DNA of 64,000 bases from Chloroflexota bacterium. GTDB taxonomy: Bacteria; Chloroflexota; Anaerolineae; Anaerolineales; Anaerolineaceae. The notes below the pieces were generated by a model. It was not told the origin of the DNA and did no database searches. It saw only the letters and a program-made list of their open reading frames with translations. The DNA lies in assembly GCA_012517865.1 (NCBI GenBank), contig JAAYUC010000022.1, positions 39,441 to 103,440 of the forward strand, read 5' to 3'. This document shows positions 1-7,923 of this stretch, in pieces (the stretch's first letter is position 1; each line of letters starts with the position of its first letter). The position numbers were made by a program, and so were the translations under genes.

Positions 1-447
1 AATATTTCCACCTTCCCTTCCACTTACAACGCGCGCATATTCGCCAGTTATCTAATCCCGTATATCGACGCGCGCTACCAAACGCTCCCGGAGCGCTCCC
101 ATCGCGCGCTCGGCGGCCTCTCCCGCGGGGCAGCCTGGGCGCTGCGGGTCGGCCTGCAGGATTGGGAGCTTTTCAGCCGTGTTGGTCTGCACAGTCTGTC
201 CATGGGGGGAGAAGAAATCAACTCCTGGGTCAGCAAGATAAACGAGCTTGATTCCCGGGACCAGCCTTCCCTTTATATAGACGCCGGCAGCGGCGATGAA
301 GACCAGGATTCCGCGCAGTTCCTCAGCTACCAGCTGAACCGCGAAAGCATCCCCCATGTCTTCATTCTGCGCGAGGGGGAACACTCATCGGAGTATTGGT
401 CCAAATATCTGCCCGAATACCTGATTTGGTACAGCAGCGTCTGGTGA
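1..447 (+). CDS. Putative esterase (alpha/beta hydrolase), 3' part only
   Basis: The reading frame is open from the first base of the window, so the N-terminus lies outside and 148 residues are visible. GLSRG (Ser at visible residue 41) is a G-x-S-x-G nucleophile elbow. Acidic residues in IDAGSGDED and a His in REGEHSSEYW near the end sit where the Asp and His of an esterase D/enterochelin-esterase-like triad are expected. This family hydrolyses esters and is often secreted; substrate and localisation cannot be judged without the start. The next gene, ssb, starts about 130 bases downstream and is probably a separate unit. Confidence 0.7.
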   Translation, partial: NISTFPSTYNARIFASYLIPYIDARYQTLPERSHRALGGLSRGAAWALRVGLQDWELFSRVGLHSLSMGGEEINSWVSKINELDSRDQPSLYIDAGSGDEDQDSAQFLSYQLNRESIPHVFILREGEHSSEYWSKYLPEYLIWYSSVW

Positions 448-575
448 GGCTGACCGCGCGAAAACGAGGGGGACACGCCAATTATGCAGTAAAATATGAG
501 TAATAAGGAATCGAAACGTTCCGCGACTTAACCACACACAGCACACACGCCCACGAACAAGAAAGGAACACTCCC

Positions 576-962
576 ATGTATCAAAGACTAATCCTGATTG
601 GCAACCTCGGAAGAGACCCCGAAATGCGCTTCACCGCAGATGGCAAGCCGGTAACATCATTCAGCGTTGCCACCAGCCGTAAATATAAAGATAAAGATGA
701 GACCACCTGGTTTCGCGTCACCGTGTTTGGCGCTCAGGCCGAATCCTGCAATCAATACCTCAAAAAAGGCTCAAAAGTCCTGGTCGAAGGTCGGCTGAAC
801 CCCGACTCCAACGGCTCGCCCAAGGTTTTCCAGAAGAAAGATGGAACCTGGGGCGCCAGCTATGAAGTCACCGCCCAGAGCGTGCGTTTTCTCAGCTCAA
901 ACCGCCCCGATGACGGCGGCTTCGAAGATGACGCGCCCGGGGATGACGACGTACCATTCTAG
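576..962 (+). CDS. ssb: Single-stranded DNA-binding protein
   Basis: A 128-residue SSB. Residues 1-105 form the OB fold, with the typical start MYQRLILIGNLGRDPEMR and the WFRV core. A short acidic linker follows, ending in DDDVPF, the conserved C-terminal tip that docks SSB partner proteins. It binds ssDNA during replication and repair. The start follows AGAAAGGAA. The tail is short compared with enterobacterial SSB. The DUF3467 gene follows after 8 bases and a translin homologue after that, so ssb probably heads a nucleic-acid-handling operon. It may be a second SSB of the cell rather than the replicative one, since no rpsF or rpsR neighbours are seen. Confidence 0.95.
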   Translation: MYQRLILIGNLGRDPEMRFTADGKPVTSFSVATSRKYKDKDETTWFRVTVFGAQAESCNQYLKKGSKVLVEGRLNPDSNGSPKVFQKKDGTWGASYEVTAQSVRFLSSNRPDDGGFEDDAPGDDDVPF

Positions 963-970
963 GAGCGCCG

Positions 971-1288
971 ATGCCCGATATAAAACCCCTCAGCCTGCGC
1001 CTGCCGGACGACCTGAAGCCGCTTTTTGCCAATGTCGTCCGCGCCGCGCACACGCCGGGTGAATTTATCCTGGATTTTTCGGCCGTGCTGCCCGGGATGG
1101 AGTCCCCCGCGGTAGACGCGCGCGTAATCCTCTCACCGCTGGGCGCCAAACTGCTGCAGCAGGTTCTGACCGAGAATATTCTCCGCTACGAGAGCGCCTT
1201 CGGCGAAATCCGCCTTCCCAGCCCGCCGCACACGCTGGCCGACGACCTGTTCAGTCAGGCCAGGAATAATCCCCCGGATAACAAATAA
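971..1288 (+). CDS. DUF3467 family protein
   Basis: A 105-residue protein. The central pattern ANVVRAAHTPGEFILDFS, then DARVILSPLGAKLLQQVL, then a tail with ENILRYESAFGEI, matches what I know of DUF3467, a small family of unknown function in bacteria and archaea. It has no signal peptide or membrane helix, so it is cytoplasmic. It lies 8 bases after ssb and 1 base before the translin-like gene, which suggests co-transcription. A role in nucleic-acid metabolism is inferred from the neighbours only. Confidence 0.8.
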   Translation: MPDIKPLSLRLPDDLKPLFANVVRAAHTPGEFILDFSAVLPGMESPAVDARVILSPLGAKLLQQVLTENILRYESAFGEIRLPSPPHTLADDLFSQARNNPPDNK

Positions 1289-1289
1289 G

Positions 1290-1931
1290 ATGAGTGATTT
1301 GGACCGTATTTGCGAGCAAATCCGAATGGATTTTGACCGGAAAACCGCCCGACGGGATGCCGCCCTGGCGCAGGCCCGCCAGTTGACCCGGCACGCCTCG
1401 CTGGCAATCCGTGCCATCCACCGCGAGGAAACCGCGGAAGCGGAAAAGGAACTGGCAAGCGCGCGCGAGCTGGCGCAGGCTTTGCGCGAAGGCCTGCGCG
1501 ACGACCCCGACCTGTACTTCGCAGGCTACACGCAAGACGCCCTTAAGGAATTCGTGGAAGCCGAGCTGACCGTGGCGCTGATACTGAATCGCCCCCTGCC
1601 CTCTCCCCAGGACCTCAGCGCGGAATACCCCGCCTACCTGGCAGGTTTGTCGGAGACTCTCGGTGAACTGCGCCGGCGCTGCCTGGACCTTCTGCGACCG
1701 GGTTACTCCAGCGAGGTAGAGCGCCTGCTGATGTGGATGGACGATATTTTCACCCAGCTGGTGACGATGGATTACCCCGACGCGATTACTGAGGGCCTGC
1801 GCCGCCGCACGGACCTCGCGCGGGGAATCATTGAACGCACCCGCGCGGATATTACGCTCAGCTTCAGGCAGAATGAGCTGGAACAGGCGCTTACCCGGCT
1901 CTCTGAACAGCTGAACGGCGAAATTGACTGA
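1290..1931 (+). CDS. Translin/TRAX family protein
   Basis: A 213-residue all-helical protein. The FDRKTARRDAAL start, the central GYTQDALKEFVEAE helix, the YLAGLSETLGELRRRCLDLL helix and the acidic VERLLMWMDDIF segment follow the translin/TRAX pattern. Eukaryotic translin-TRAX (C3PO) binds ssRNA/ssDNA and TRAX supplies Mg-dependent RNase activity; archaeal homologues form octamers. E87 and E90 (EFVE) line up by eye with the E-x-x-E pair of catalytic TRAX, and D151/D152 are candidates for the third acidic ligand, so this copy may be an active nuclease (inference). It overlaps the next gene by one base and follows DUF3467 after one base. Confidence 0.8.
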   Translation: MSDLDRICEQIRMDFDRKTARRDAALAQARQLTRHASLAIRAIHREETAEAEKELASARELAQALREGLRDDPDLYFAGYTQDALKEFVEAELTVALILNRPLPSPQDLSAEYPAYLAGLSETLGELRRRCLDLLRPGYSSEVERLLMWMDDIFTQLVTMDYPDAITEGLRRRTDLARGIIERTRADITLSFRQNELEQALTRLSEQLNGEID

Positions 1932-2158
1932 TGCGCGTTTTGCGCGCCTCTGAACTGGGCACTTATTTGTACTGCGCGCGCGCCTGGTGGTACCAGCGCA
2001 GCGGTGTGCCATCCGAAAACCAGGCTGCCCTTTCAAGCGGCACAAACTTTCACCAGCAGCATGCCCGCGGCGTGCTGCTGGCTTCATTTCTGCGCGCAGC
2101 GGCCTTGTTTTTGCTCATCCTGGCTTGCGCGCTGTTCATCCTGAAGGCGGCACGGTGA
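1931..2158 (+). CDS. Cas4-like nuclease, N-terminal half with one membrane helix
   Basis: A 75-residue protein. ASELGTYLYCARAWWYQRSG resembles the N-terminal Cys-bearing segment of Cas4/RecB-type PD-(D/E)XK nucleases (C15, the first ligand of a [4Fe-4S] cluster). GTNFHQQH supplies a motif-I-like His. Residues about 49-73 are a hydrophobic helix. The PD, ExK and three C-terminal Cys elements are missing here but occur in the next gene, which overlaps by GTGA. The two look like halves of one nuclease, split at a membrane hairpin. The short overlap implies translational coupling. No cas genes or CRISPR array are in the window. Confidence 0.65.
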   Translation: MRVLRASELGTYLYCARAWWYQRSGVPSENQAALSSGTNFHQQHARGVLLASFLRAAALFLLILACALFILKAAR

Positions 2159-2679
2159 GAGACTGGCTTTGGATTGGCCTGCTGATTATCGCGGCAGCCC
2201 TTTTATTCCTTCTCTCGGTCCGCCAGCGCCGCAAAACCGGTCTGCCCGAAGGCAGGATTGTCTACGCGGATACAGACGCCTGGCAAAAGCTCCCCGCGCC
2301 GCTGTTCGACCCCACGCTGCGCCTGACTGGCAAACCGGATTACGTTGTGGACATCGGCAGCGGAACGCGCGTGCCCGTGGAAGTGAAAAGCCAGCCCGCA
2401 CCAGCCCGTCCTTACGACAGCCACGTGATGCAGCTGGCCGCTTACTGCCTGCTGCTGGAACGCGAGAGCGGCAAACGCCCTCCCTACGGCCTGCTGCGCT
2501 ACCGCGACTGCACCTTTCAGGTTGACTACACCCCCGACCTGGAGCAAAACCTGCTTGCCCTGCTCGGTAGTCTGCGCGAAGCGGAACGCTGCCCGGACGG
2601 CCCCGAGCGTTCCCATGCCCTGCCAGGACGCTGCCGCGCGTGCGGCTACCGCCGGCACTGCAGCCAGCCGTTGGCCTGA
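2155..2679 (+). CDS. Cas4-like PD-(D/E)XK nuclease, C-terminal half with one membrane helix
   Basis: A GTG start at 2155 overlaps the upstream stop (GTGA) and gives 174 residues. Residues 4-21 are a membrane helix. Then come KPDYVVD (D62), VPVEVKS (E76, K78) and VMQLAAYC (Q93), the PD-(D/E)XK core with the RecB-type Gln. GRCRACGYRRHC supplies C160, C163 and C169. With C15 of the upstream protein this makes the four Cys of a Cas4/AddB-type iron-sulfur cluster. The predicted activity is 5' ssDNA exonuclease or endonuclease, held at the inner face of the membrane. ssb and translin upstream support a nucleic-acid role. The split could also be joined by frameshifting, but no slippery sequence is visible. 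Confidence 0.75.
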   Translation: MRDWLWIGLLIIAAALLFLLSVRQRRKTGLPEGRIVYADTDAWQKLPAPLFDPTLRLTGKPDYVVDIGSGTRVPVEVKSQPAPARPYDSHVMQLAAYCLLLERESGKRPPYGLLRYRDCTFQVDYTPDLEQNLLALLGSLREAERCPDGPERSHALPGRCRACGYRRHCSQPLA

Positions 2680-2754
2680 GCCTGCCACTATCGCACGCGG
2701 CAGGCCTGTGAAACTGGTCATCTGAGAGGTAAACCTGCCTGATATGCCGTTTGG

Positions 2755-2783
2755 TTGACAGACCCGCCTGTCTCGGTTATGCT
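2755..2783 (+). promoter_or_regulatory. Promoter of SRP RNA
   Basis: TTGACA at 2755-2760, a 17-base spacer, and TATGCT at 2778-2783. A start near 2790 fits the 5' end of the SRP RNA hairpin. Confidence 0.7.
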
Positions 2784-2792
2784 TATTTAGCG

Positions 2793-2895
2793 TCCGGGCG
2801 GGACCGGCGCGGCGGAGCCCTGCGAACCCCGTCAGGTCCGAGAGGAAGCAGCGGTAAGGAGGTCGCTTCGGGTGTTGCCGGCAAACCTGCCCGTA
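2793..2895 (+). ncRNA. ffs: Signal recognition particle RNA, small bacterial (4.5S) type
   Basis: The conserved apical domain is clear: GAACCCCGTCAGGTCCG at 2824-2840, then AGAGGAAGCAGCGGTAAGG, which carries the symmetric and asymmetric loops bound by the Ffh M domain. The ends pair: CGGGCGGG (2795-2802) with CCTGCCCG (2886-2893). About 100 nt long without an Alu domain. The RNA scaffolds Ffh-FtsY for co-translational membrane targeting. The exact ends are estimated from the pairing. The methyltransferase start codon follows within 20 bases with no clear terminator, so some read-through is likely. Confidence 0.92.
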
Positions 2896-2910
2896 CGCTT
2901 TTAATTAAGC

Positions 2911-3816
2911 ATGAACACAAACTCTACCGATACCCCACCCGTTTGTTCCTACGAAGGCTCTGATTATCAGCGCACCTTCTGGGATTCCGGCGAACGCCGC
3001 TACGAAGACGCCGTCGAACAAATCGCGCTCAAGCGCTTGCTGACCAAACCCGGCCAACTCCTGCTGGAACTGGGCGCCGGAGCCGGCCGCAACACCCCGC
3101 GCTATACCGGTTTCGAACGCGTCGTCCTGCTGGATTACTCCCGCACGCAGCTGCTGCAGGCGCGCGAACGCCTGGGGGATAACCCGCGCTACCTTTATGT
3201 CGCCGCGGATATCTATAAACTTCCATTTGTGGACGGCCTGTTTGACGGGGCGACCATGATACGCACGCTGCATCACATGGCGCAGCCCGGATTGGCCATC
3301 CAGAGTATCCGGCGTGTACTACGCGGGAATGCCCAATTTCTGTTGGAATTTGCCAACAAGCGCAATCTGAAATCCATCCTGCGTTATCTTTTGGGCAGGC
3401 AGCCTTGGAATCCTTTCTCGCCGGAGCAGGTGGAGTTTGTCGTCCTTAATTTCGATTTTCATCCCAAAACTATCCGCCGGCTGCTAAAGGAAAACAACTT
3501 CGCGATTGAAAAGCAGTTGAACGTGTCGCAGTTTCGGGTTGCCTGGCTGAAAAAGCATGTGCCGCTTGGCATTCTGGTCGGGCTGGATTCCGCCCTGCAG
3601 TGGACCGGCGCCTTCGCGCAATACGCTCCCAGCGTATGGACGCTTGCCAGAGCGGCAGGCCCCTCTGCGCAGCCCGCGAACGGCGGTTTCTTTGCCTGCC
3701 CGGCCTGCGGGTGTGCGCTGCCGGAAGTTGGCAAGTCCCAAACCTGCCCTCAGTGCGGTCATTTTTGGTCTTACACGGATGGCATCCACGAATTTCGCAT
3801 CAATCCGCAGGTCTGA
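2911..3816 (+). CDS. Class I SAM-dependent methyltransferase with C-terminal zinc ribbon
   Basis: A 301-residue protein. LLLELGAGAGRN is the SAM-binding motif I, VVLLDYS the motif II acid, and AADIYKLPFVDGLFD the motif III/IV region, as in UbiE-like class I methyltransferases. The last 45 residues contain CPACG and CPQCG pairs, a four-Cys zinc ribbon resembling Trm112-type domains. Methyltransferases with such ribbons often act on RNA, protein or isoprenoid substrates; the substrate here is unknown. It lies directly after the SRP RNA and its end overlaps the start chosen for the M23 lipoprotein by 38 bases. Confidence 0.8.
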   Translation: MNTNSTDTPPVCSYEGSDYQRTFWDSGERRYEDAVEQIALKRLLTKPGQLLLELGAGAGRNTPRYTGFERVVLLDYSRTQLLQARERLGDNPRYLYVAADIYKLPFVDGLFDGATMIRTLHHMAQPGLAIQSIRRVLRGNAQFLLEFANKRNLKSILRYLLGRQPWNPFSPEQVEFVVLNFDFHPKTIRRLLKENNFAIEKQLNVSQFRVAWLKKHVPLGILVGLDSALQWTGAFAQYAPSVWTLARAAGPSAQPANGGFFACPACGCALPEVGKSQTCPQCGHFWSYTDGIHEFRINPQV

Positions 3817-5404
3817 GCGCCCTGTCTTCGCGCGCCGCGCTCTGCCCGGGCTCGCCCTGGCCGCCGTGCTTCTCGCATCCGCCTGCAACCTGCCCGCTTC
3901 TCCGCTTAATGCCGCCACTGCCACCCAGATTTCCGCCCGTCAAACCCAACTGGCAGCCAGCTACCCCAGCCCCACGCCGCTTTTCTGGTCAACGCCCGAC
4001 CCAAACCAACCCCCGCTGTATCAGGCCGCGACTGCCACGCCCGTTCCCGGCCTCCCTGGCTACGCACCAACCGCAACGCAGGTTGTTCCTGTTCCGGAGG
4101 GCATGCGGGTTTATTATTCCCAATCCGGGGATACGCTGGCTGGTATTGCCAGCCATTTTTTGGTGCGGCCGAACGAACTTCAGCAGCCGCTCAGCCTGGG
4201 AGAGCAGGAACTCCTGCCGCCGGGCACGTCAATCATGATCCCCAACCGCTTTCCAACAGAGCCGCCCTACCCCCAGCCCGCCCTGCCAGATGCTGATATC
4301 CTGTTTTCGCCCGGATACGGCAGCCTGGACCTGGAAGCCTGGATTCAGCAGGGCGGGGGCTACCTGGCGGACTATTACCAGTACATCGCAGGGGAGCGTC
4401 TTTCGGCTGCGGAAATTATCCGATTGGTCGCGGTGGAAAATTCCATCAACCCGCGCCTGCTGCTTGCCCTGGTAGAGTTCCGTTCCGGCTGGCTGTTTGG
4501 TTTTCCGCCGGACCCCGAAGAAGCCCAATATCCTATCGGATATCATGCGCCAAAAGTCACAGGGCTGTTCGATGAGCTGACAGTCACCGCGCGGGTTCTG
4601 GGACAGGGCTACTACGGCTGGCGGCAGGGAAAGTTGGACCGCCTCATCTTTCGGGACGACACTGAAGCGCCCATCCATCCCGCATTGAACGCCGGCAGCG
4701 TCGGCATCCAAAACCTGTTCGCCGCGCTGTACACCCCGGACATTTTCCATGACGCGCTGTACGGTCCGCAAGGGTTCCTGGCGCTCTATGCCCGCCTGTT
4801 CGGCGACCCCTGGGCGCGTTCCGCGCAGCAGGGCGCATTGCTTCCTGCCGGCCTTAGTCAGCCCGCCCTCAGCCTGCCTTTTTTGTCGGGTCTCACCTGG
4901 GGGCTCACCTCCGGCCCCCACATCACCTGGCAGGCCGGCACCCCGCGCGGAGCTCTGGACTTTGCCCCGCGCACCGGCCAGCGCGGCTGTTACGATACTC
5001 CCGTCTGGGTCACTGCTTCGGCAGGCGGCCTGGTGGTGCGCAGCCAGCGCGGCGCGGTAGCCGTCGACCTGGACGGAGATGGCGATGAGGGGACGGGTTG
5101 GGTAATCCTTTACATGCACCTGGCAGCCCGGGATAGAGTCCCGCTTGGCACATGGGTGGAGGCAGACGCTCCGCTTGGGCATCCTTCCTGCGAGGGTGGC
5201 GTATCCACCGGCACGCACCTGCATATTGCTCGCAAATATAACGGCGAATGGATTCCCGCTGAAGGACCGCTGCCCCTGGTGCTGGACGGCTGGCAGGCCT
5301 ACGCCGGAACCGCCAGTTACAGCGGCTGGCTGATACGCGGCGGCCAGACGGTGGTCTCCAACGTCAACCGCGACCCGGCCTCAGAAATCAGGCGGGACCC
5401 GTAA
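3779..5404 (+). CDS. Lipoprotein with LysM and M23 metallopeptidase domains
   Basis: The ATG at 3779 gives 541 residues with a lipoprotein signal ending LLASAC (C36). The frame stays open further upstream, but that part only shadows the methyltransferase. A Pro/Thr-rich linker precedes a LysM (about 108-155, YYSQSGDTLAGIASHFLV), then a helical region, then an M23 domain from about 370. GPH and ALDFAP supply the first zinc ligands in a beta-lytic/LasA-like arrangement, and GTHLHIA (about 475-481) is the HxH motif. It should cleave peptidoglycan cross-links outside the membrane. It may serve as a wall hydrolase for growth or division. Confidence 0.85.
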   Translation: MASTNFASIRRSERPVFARRALPGLALAAVLLASACNLPASPLNAATATQISARQTQLAASYPSPTPLFWSTPDPNQPPLYQAATATPVPGLPGYAPTATQVVPVPEGMRVYYSQSGDTLAGIASHFLVRPNELQQPLSLGEQELLPPGTSIMIPNRFPTEPPYPQPALPDADILFSPGYGSLDLEAWIQQGGGYLADYYQYIAGERLSAAEIIRLVAVENSINPRLLLALVEFRSGWLFGFPPDPEEAQYPIGYHAPKVTGLFDELTVTARVLGQGYYGWRQGKLDRLIFRDDTEAPIHPALNAGSVGIQNLFAALYTPDIFHDALYGPQGFLALYARLFGDPWARSAQQGALLPAGLSQPALSLPFLSGLTWGLTSGPHITWQAGTPRGALDFAPRTGQRGCYDTPVWVTASAGGLVVRSQRGAVAVDLDGDGDEGTGWVILYMHLAARDRVPLGTWVEADAPLGHPSCEGGVSTGTHLHIARKYNGEWIPAEGPLPLVLDGWQAYAGTASYSGWLIRGGQTVVSNVNRDPASEIRRDP

Positions 5405-5405
5405 T

Positions 5406-6713
5406 TTACTGGCGTGCTGCCGGCGTAAGAGATGCCTCTCCTTCGGCGGCTGCTGGTTTTTTCTCCCCCCAAAACCACACATAATACATCACAACAGATA
5501 CGACATAAAACAAAATAGTTACGCCAAAAGACGGCCCGAACCCATAATGCACCTGAAAATATCCGCTTAACGTAGGGCTGAAAGCCCAGCCAAAATTGCT
5601 GGCCATCGTGGAAAGGCTGGCCACCATCGCTCTGGACTCGGGGTCCACGCGTTCCATGGTAAAAGTGGTGTAAACCGGGCCGCTCATGTTCATTAGAACC
5701 AGGCGCACATAGTATGCCACCGCTGCCAGGGCGAACCAGGGAGAAAAACCGAGCAGCGCTAGAAATGGAATGGAGAGCCCCTGCGTCGCCACCACCACCC
5801 GTATTTTTCCAAAACGTTCCGCCAGGGCTGGCGCCAACAGCAAACCAATCCCCATGGCCAAAGAGCCCCACGCGAATAAAATCCCAATGGACGCGTCCGA
5901 AAGCTTGTGCACATTGCGGAAAAACACATTCATGAAGGGCATAATCATCCCCGCGCCGATGGACGTCAGCAGTAAAGGAAGGATCAGGCGGGTGAGTTCG
6001 CCGGGTTTACGGCGCATATAGGAAAGCGGAGCAAATGAAGCTCTTTCCAGGCGGGTTTGTTTTTCCTGCCGGATTAAAAAGCCCGGAATGAGCGAAAGCG
6101 CCACACCCACCGAAACCAACGCCAGGGCGCCGCTGTAAGCGGCGGCGCTGGTCGGTTGCGCGCCACTGCCTCGCGCAATCCAGGTGGGCAAAAAACCACC
6201 CACCCATTCTCCAATGGAAACCGCAGTCATGCGCAGACCCGAACTGAAGCTGAACAGGTACGTGCGTTCAAGTTCGCTGCTGTTTTCCATTAAAAAAGGT
6301 CCCATAGCCACAGCCGCGAGCGACTGGGAGAAGCCAATCACGATGTTCATAATCAGAAACATCGGCAGGGATGGAAACAAAACCATCATCAGAATGGCCG
6401 CGCCAACCGCTCCCTGCCCGATAATGAGCGCCAGTTTTCTCCCGATGCGGTCTGCCAGATAGCCGACCGGCAGGGCGACAATCAGCGTGGTGGCGCTGCG
6501 CGCGGTGACCAGGTTGCCAAGCACCGCTTCGTTGTATCCCAGGCTGAGAACATAAAAGTTGAACAGAAGCTGATATACACCCGTCGCGGCACCGTAAATC
6601 ATGATGCCCATCAGGTACTTGCGCGCGTTCGGGCTGAACGCCCTGACGCGCGCGAGATAAGTCCGCAATACCGAGCCAATCGGCTCTCCGGCGGCTGCTT
6701 TCAGATGGAGCAC
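5406..6713 (-). CDS. MFS transporter
   Basis: A 435-residue protein with about 12 hydrophobic segments, starting at GTG 6713. GYLADRIGRKLAL is the MFS motif A in the loop between helices 2 and 3; the second half has a weaker counterpart near LAERFGKIR. It is an inner-membrane permease of unknown substrate, probably an exporter. It lies one base downstream of the ArsR-like regulator and is likely co-transcribed with it and controlled by it. Its stop converges on the M23 gene with a single base between, so no room for a dedicated terminator exists. Confidence 0.85.
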   Translation of the reverse strand: MLHLKAAAGEPIGSVLRTYLARVRAFSPNARKYLMGIMIYGAATGVYQLLFNFYVLSLGYNEAVLGNLVTARSATTLIVALPVGYLADRIGRKLALIIGQGAVGAAILMMVLFPSLPMFLIMNIVIGFSQSLAAVAMGPFLMENSSELERTYLFSFSSGLRMTAVSIGEWVGGFLPTWIARGSGAQPTSAAAYSGALALVSVGVALSLIPGFLIRQEKQTRLERASFAPLSYMRRKPGELTRLILPLLLTSIGAGMIMPFMNVFFRNVHKLSDASIGILFAWGSLAMGIGLLLAPALAERFGKIRVVVATQGLSIPFLALLGFSPWFALAAVAYYVRLVLMNMSGPVYTTFTMERVDPESRAMVASLSTMASNFGWAFSPTLSGYFQVHYGFGPSFGVTILFYVVSVVMYYVWFWGEKKPAAAEGEASLTPAARQ

Positions 6714-6714
6714 T

Positions 6715-7776
6715 TTATTCTTCGCTCACAAAGCGCGTCAGCTGTTCGTAGGTGCTTTCAAAGCCCTCAAAGCGGGTGGCGTAATACCGGTCGCCCTCGG
6801 CGGAAATGATGACATGCACCATGCCGGCCATGCGCAGTTCCATCAGGTGGTGATTGACTGTCGGCGGGCGCAGACGCAGCACGCGAGAAAGATGCGCCGC
6901 GCTTTGGGATGCCTGAGCCAGCGTTCGCAGAATGCGCAGACGCGTGGGGTCGGCCAGCGCTTTCAGGCCGCGCAGCAGGTTATCCGGCACTATATCCCCC
7001 GGTATCAACGCCATATCATCCGGCCGTGACCCGAAAACAACCAGGATTGTGCTGCTGTCCAGATGCTCAGTGAACAGGAAAGGCGCGCCCCAGAAGGAAG
7101 GCGCCAGATAAATCTTTCGGGCGGCTGTGATTTCCGCCCAGCGCACGCCGGAGGAGAGTTCCTCCAACATGGCCGGCAGCGGAAGCGTGCCGGCGCGCAT
7201 TTGCGCGTGAGAAAGACCTTTTTGCAGCGCCGGCAAGATGCGGTGCTCCTCTTCAAAGAAGAAAGAATCCGCGTAGGCTTTTAACGCACTGAGATGCTTT
7301 TGACCAAATTCTTCGCGGTGAGCCCAGCTGTTGTAAACCATGTCCAGCAGTGTGGGCGTCATTTCCCGGCGGTGGTTTGCGTAATACTCGCCAATAACAT
7401 CCCTTTCCGCCTGTGTCCACTTGGCGCGGGGAGAACTGGCACTGAGAATCTCCTTTACATCCGCCGGGGTTTCGTACGAAATGGTGAGCGCGTCCAGGCG
7501 TTTGGCCGCTGGCAGATGCTCTATGGCTTTTAAGATCGCAGCAGTATCCTTGGGAGCATCAACGGAGAAGATAAAATGCATCGGCAAAAAATAGATTTGC
7601 CAGAACGTCTCAAGCGTCTGTCGGTCTTCCACAGAAAGCCGGGAACGCACGCCTGCCGCCCATGAAGCCCGCAGCCCGAATCGTTCCGGTTCATAGATGG
7701 CAACCTGGCTGAGGAAAAAGTCATAGCCCGTGCTCAGGTCCCAGTTCAAGCGAGATTGTACAGCAGATACCATCAT
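6715..7776 (-). CDS. ArsR-like winged-helix regulator with large N-terminal domain
   Basis: A 353-residue protein. The C-terminal 80 residues (about 262-345) form an ArsR-type winged helix: LRGLKALADPTRLRILRTLA, then RPPTVNHHLMELRMAGMVHV as recognition helix and wing. The N-terminal 250 residues are soluble and unrecognised, probably a ligand-sensing domain. It heads an operon with the MFS gene and probably controls it. Two ATG codons are adjacent at 7776 and 7773. The AGGAG on the minus strand lies 1 base before the first and 4 before the second, so 7773 may be the true start. Confidence 0.75.
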   Translation of the reverse strand: MMVSAVQSRLNWDLSTGYDFFLSQVAIYEPERFGLRASWAAGVRSRLSVEDRQTLETFWQIYFLPMHFIFSVDAPKDTAAILKAIEHLPAAKRLDALTISYETPADVKEILSASSPRAKWTQAERDVIGEYYANHRREMTPTLLDMVYNSWAHREEFGQKHLSALKAYADSFFFEEEHRILPALQKGLSHAQMRAGTLPLPAMLEELSSGVRWAEITAARKIYLAPSFWGAPFLFTEHLDSSTILVVFGSRPDDMALIPGDIVPDNLLRGLKALADPTRLRILRTLAQASQSAAHLSRVLRLRPPTVNHHLMELRMAGMVHVIISAEGDRYYATRFEGFESTYEQLTRFVSEE

Positions 7777-7788
7777 GCTCCTCGAAAA

Positions 7789-7816
7789 ACAAATATTTGT
7801 CTATTTTATTAGCTAA
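7789..7816. promoter_or_regulatory. Candidate operator palindromes upstream of the regulator-MFS operon
   Basis: ACAAATATTTGT at 7789-7800 is a perfect 12-base palindrome, and TTAGCTAA at 7809-7816 another, in an AT-rich patch just upstream of the regulator start. The position fits autoregulation by the ArsR-like protein; this is inference. Confidence 0.4.
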
Positions 7817-7923
7817 ACATCTAAGTAGTCAAGGCATCAAATTGCACGCCTCCGTCGTAAAGCGGGCTTTTATAGACTCTGGCGCAGCAATCCGTTACAA
7901 TTTAGCTGCGAAATGGAGCGCGT

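Noticed and set aside
1931..2679. CRISPR-associated cas4
   Set aside because: No repeats, spacers or other cas genes are present; the resemblance is to the nuclease family only.
2751..2963. Short open frame across the SRP RNA
   Set aside because: The region is explained by the RNA and the frame has no protein-like features.
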